A DNA stretch of 6,055 bases, from assembly GCA_020846815.1 (NCBI GenBank), contig JADLDF010000140.1, forward strand, positions 1 through 6,055, written 5' to 3'. The translations under genes and the position numbers were made by a program. Below the pieces are notes generated by a model, which was not told where the DNA came from, did no database searches, and saw nothing but the letters and a program-made list of their open reading frames with translations. The stretch is from Gammaproteobacteria bacterium (GTDB lineage: Bacteria > Pseudomonadota > Gammaproteobacteria > Steroidobacterales > Steroidobacteraceae). This document shows, piece by piece, positions 5,794 to 6,055 of this stretch. Numbering within the stretch: position 1 is the first letter of the stretch; each line of letters begins with the position of its first letter.

Positions 5794-5855
5794 CCCGGCC
5801 GCCCTCTGCTACGCTTCGCGACCTTTTTGCCCGCCGCGACCTCGCCCGCCCCGCC

Positions 5856-6055
<200 letters not shown>

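Noticed and set aside
5822..5826. T5 run upstream of typA as a terminator
   Set aside because: No stable GC-rich stem directly precedes it, and it lies in the typA leader where a plus-strand terminator would make little sense.

Overview
This is a GC-rich, densely coded chromosomal segment from a proteobacterium. The first 65 residues of TypA/BipA at the right end, including the stretch ERVMDSND and the ending [10 protein letters not shown], look most like Betaproteobacteria (Burkholderiales/Rhodocyclales type), though a gammaproteobacterium cannot be excluded from one partial protein. A cytochrome c', a Cu/Zn superoxide dismutase lipoprotein and a DUF4743-Nudix protein fit a respiring environmental or metabolically versatile Gram-negative. 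I see no tRNA, rRNA, CRISPR array, insertion sequence or phage gene.

Left block (1-1248, minus strand): a predicted exported reductase of the F420-dependent NADP oxidoreductase family, followed 13 nt later by the 5' part of an ABC exporter that runs off the left edge. Their junction carries a 9-bp direct repeat that creates two stop/start (ATGA) overlaps around a six-codon mini-ORF. A perfect TATAAT box on the minus strand at 1281-1286 probably drives this pair.

Middle block (1324-3143): divergently, a complete sodC-like lipoprotein gene, then 7 nt later an MFS transporter gene. The MFS gene is broken: it has lost about four central membrane segments and changes frame at the junction. Its 3' end is joined to the 3' end of an opposing short-chain dehydrogenase (SDR) remnant, which has itself lost both the N-terminal cofactor motif and the C-terminus. 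This 1.2-kb stretch between two intact genes is either a genuinely decaying region with at least three deletions or an assembly artefact. It is the most unusual part of the window.

Right block (3144-6055): an intact GNAT acetyltransferase of the SSAT/diamine type (+) converges on a three-gene minus-strand cluster that is read cytochrome c' -> 3-oxoadipate enol-lactonase-like hydrolase -> DUF4743/Nudix hydrolase. The convergent stop codons overlap inside a small palindrome. Divergent from the cytochrome c' gene, across a 137-bp spacer with dyad symmetries, typA/bipA begins and runs off the right edge.

Most genes here are recognisable housekeeping or stress functions (oxidative stress, NO/heme chemistry, aromatic catabolism-like hydrolase, nucleotide/thiamine-derivative clean-up). 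I see no convincing undescribed multi-gene system. The points worth following are the scarred MFS/SDR region, the exported Rossmann reductase, the mini-ORF stop-start relay and the odd partners of cytochrome c'.
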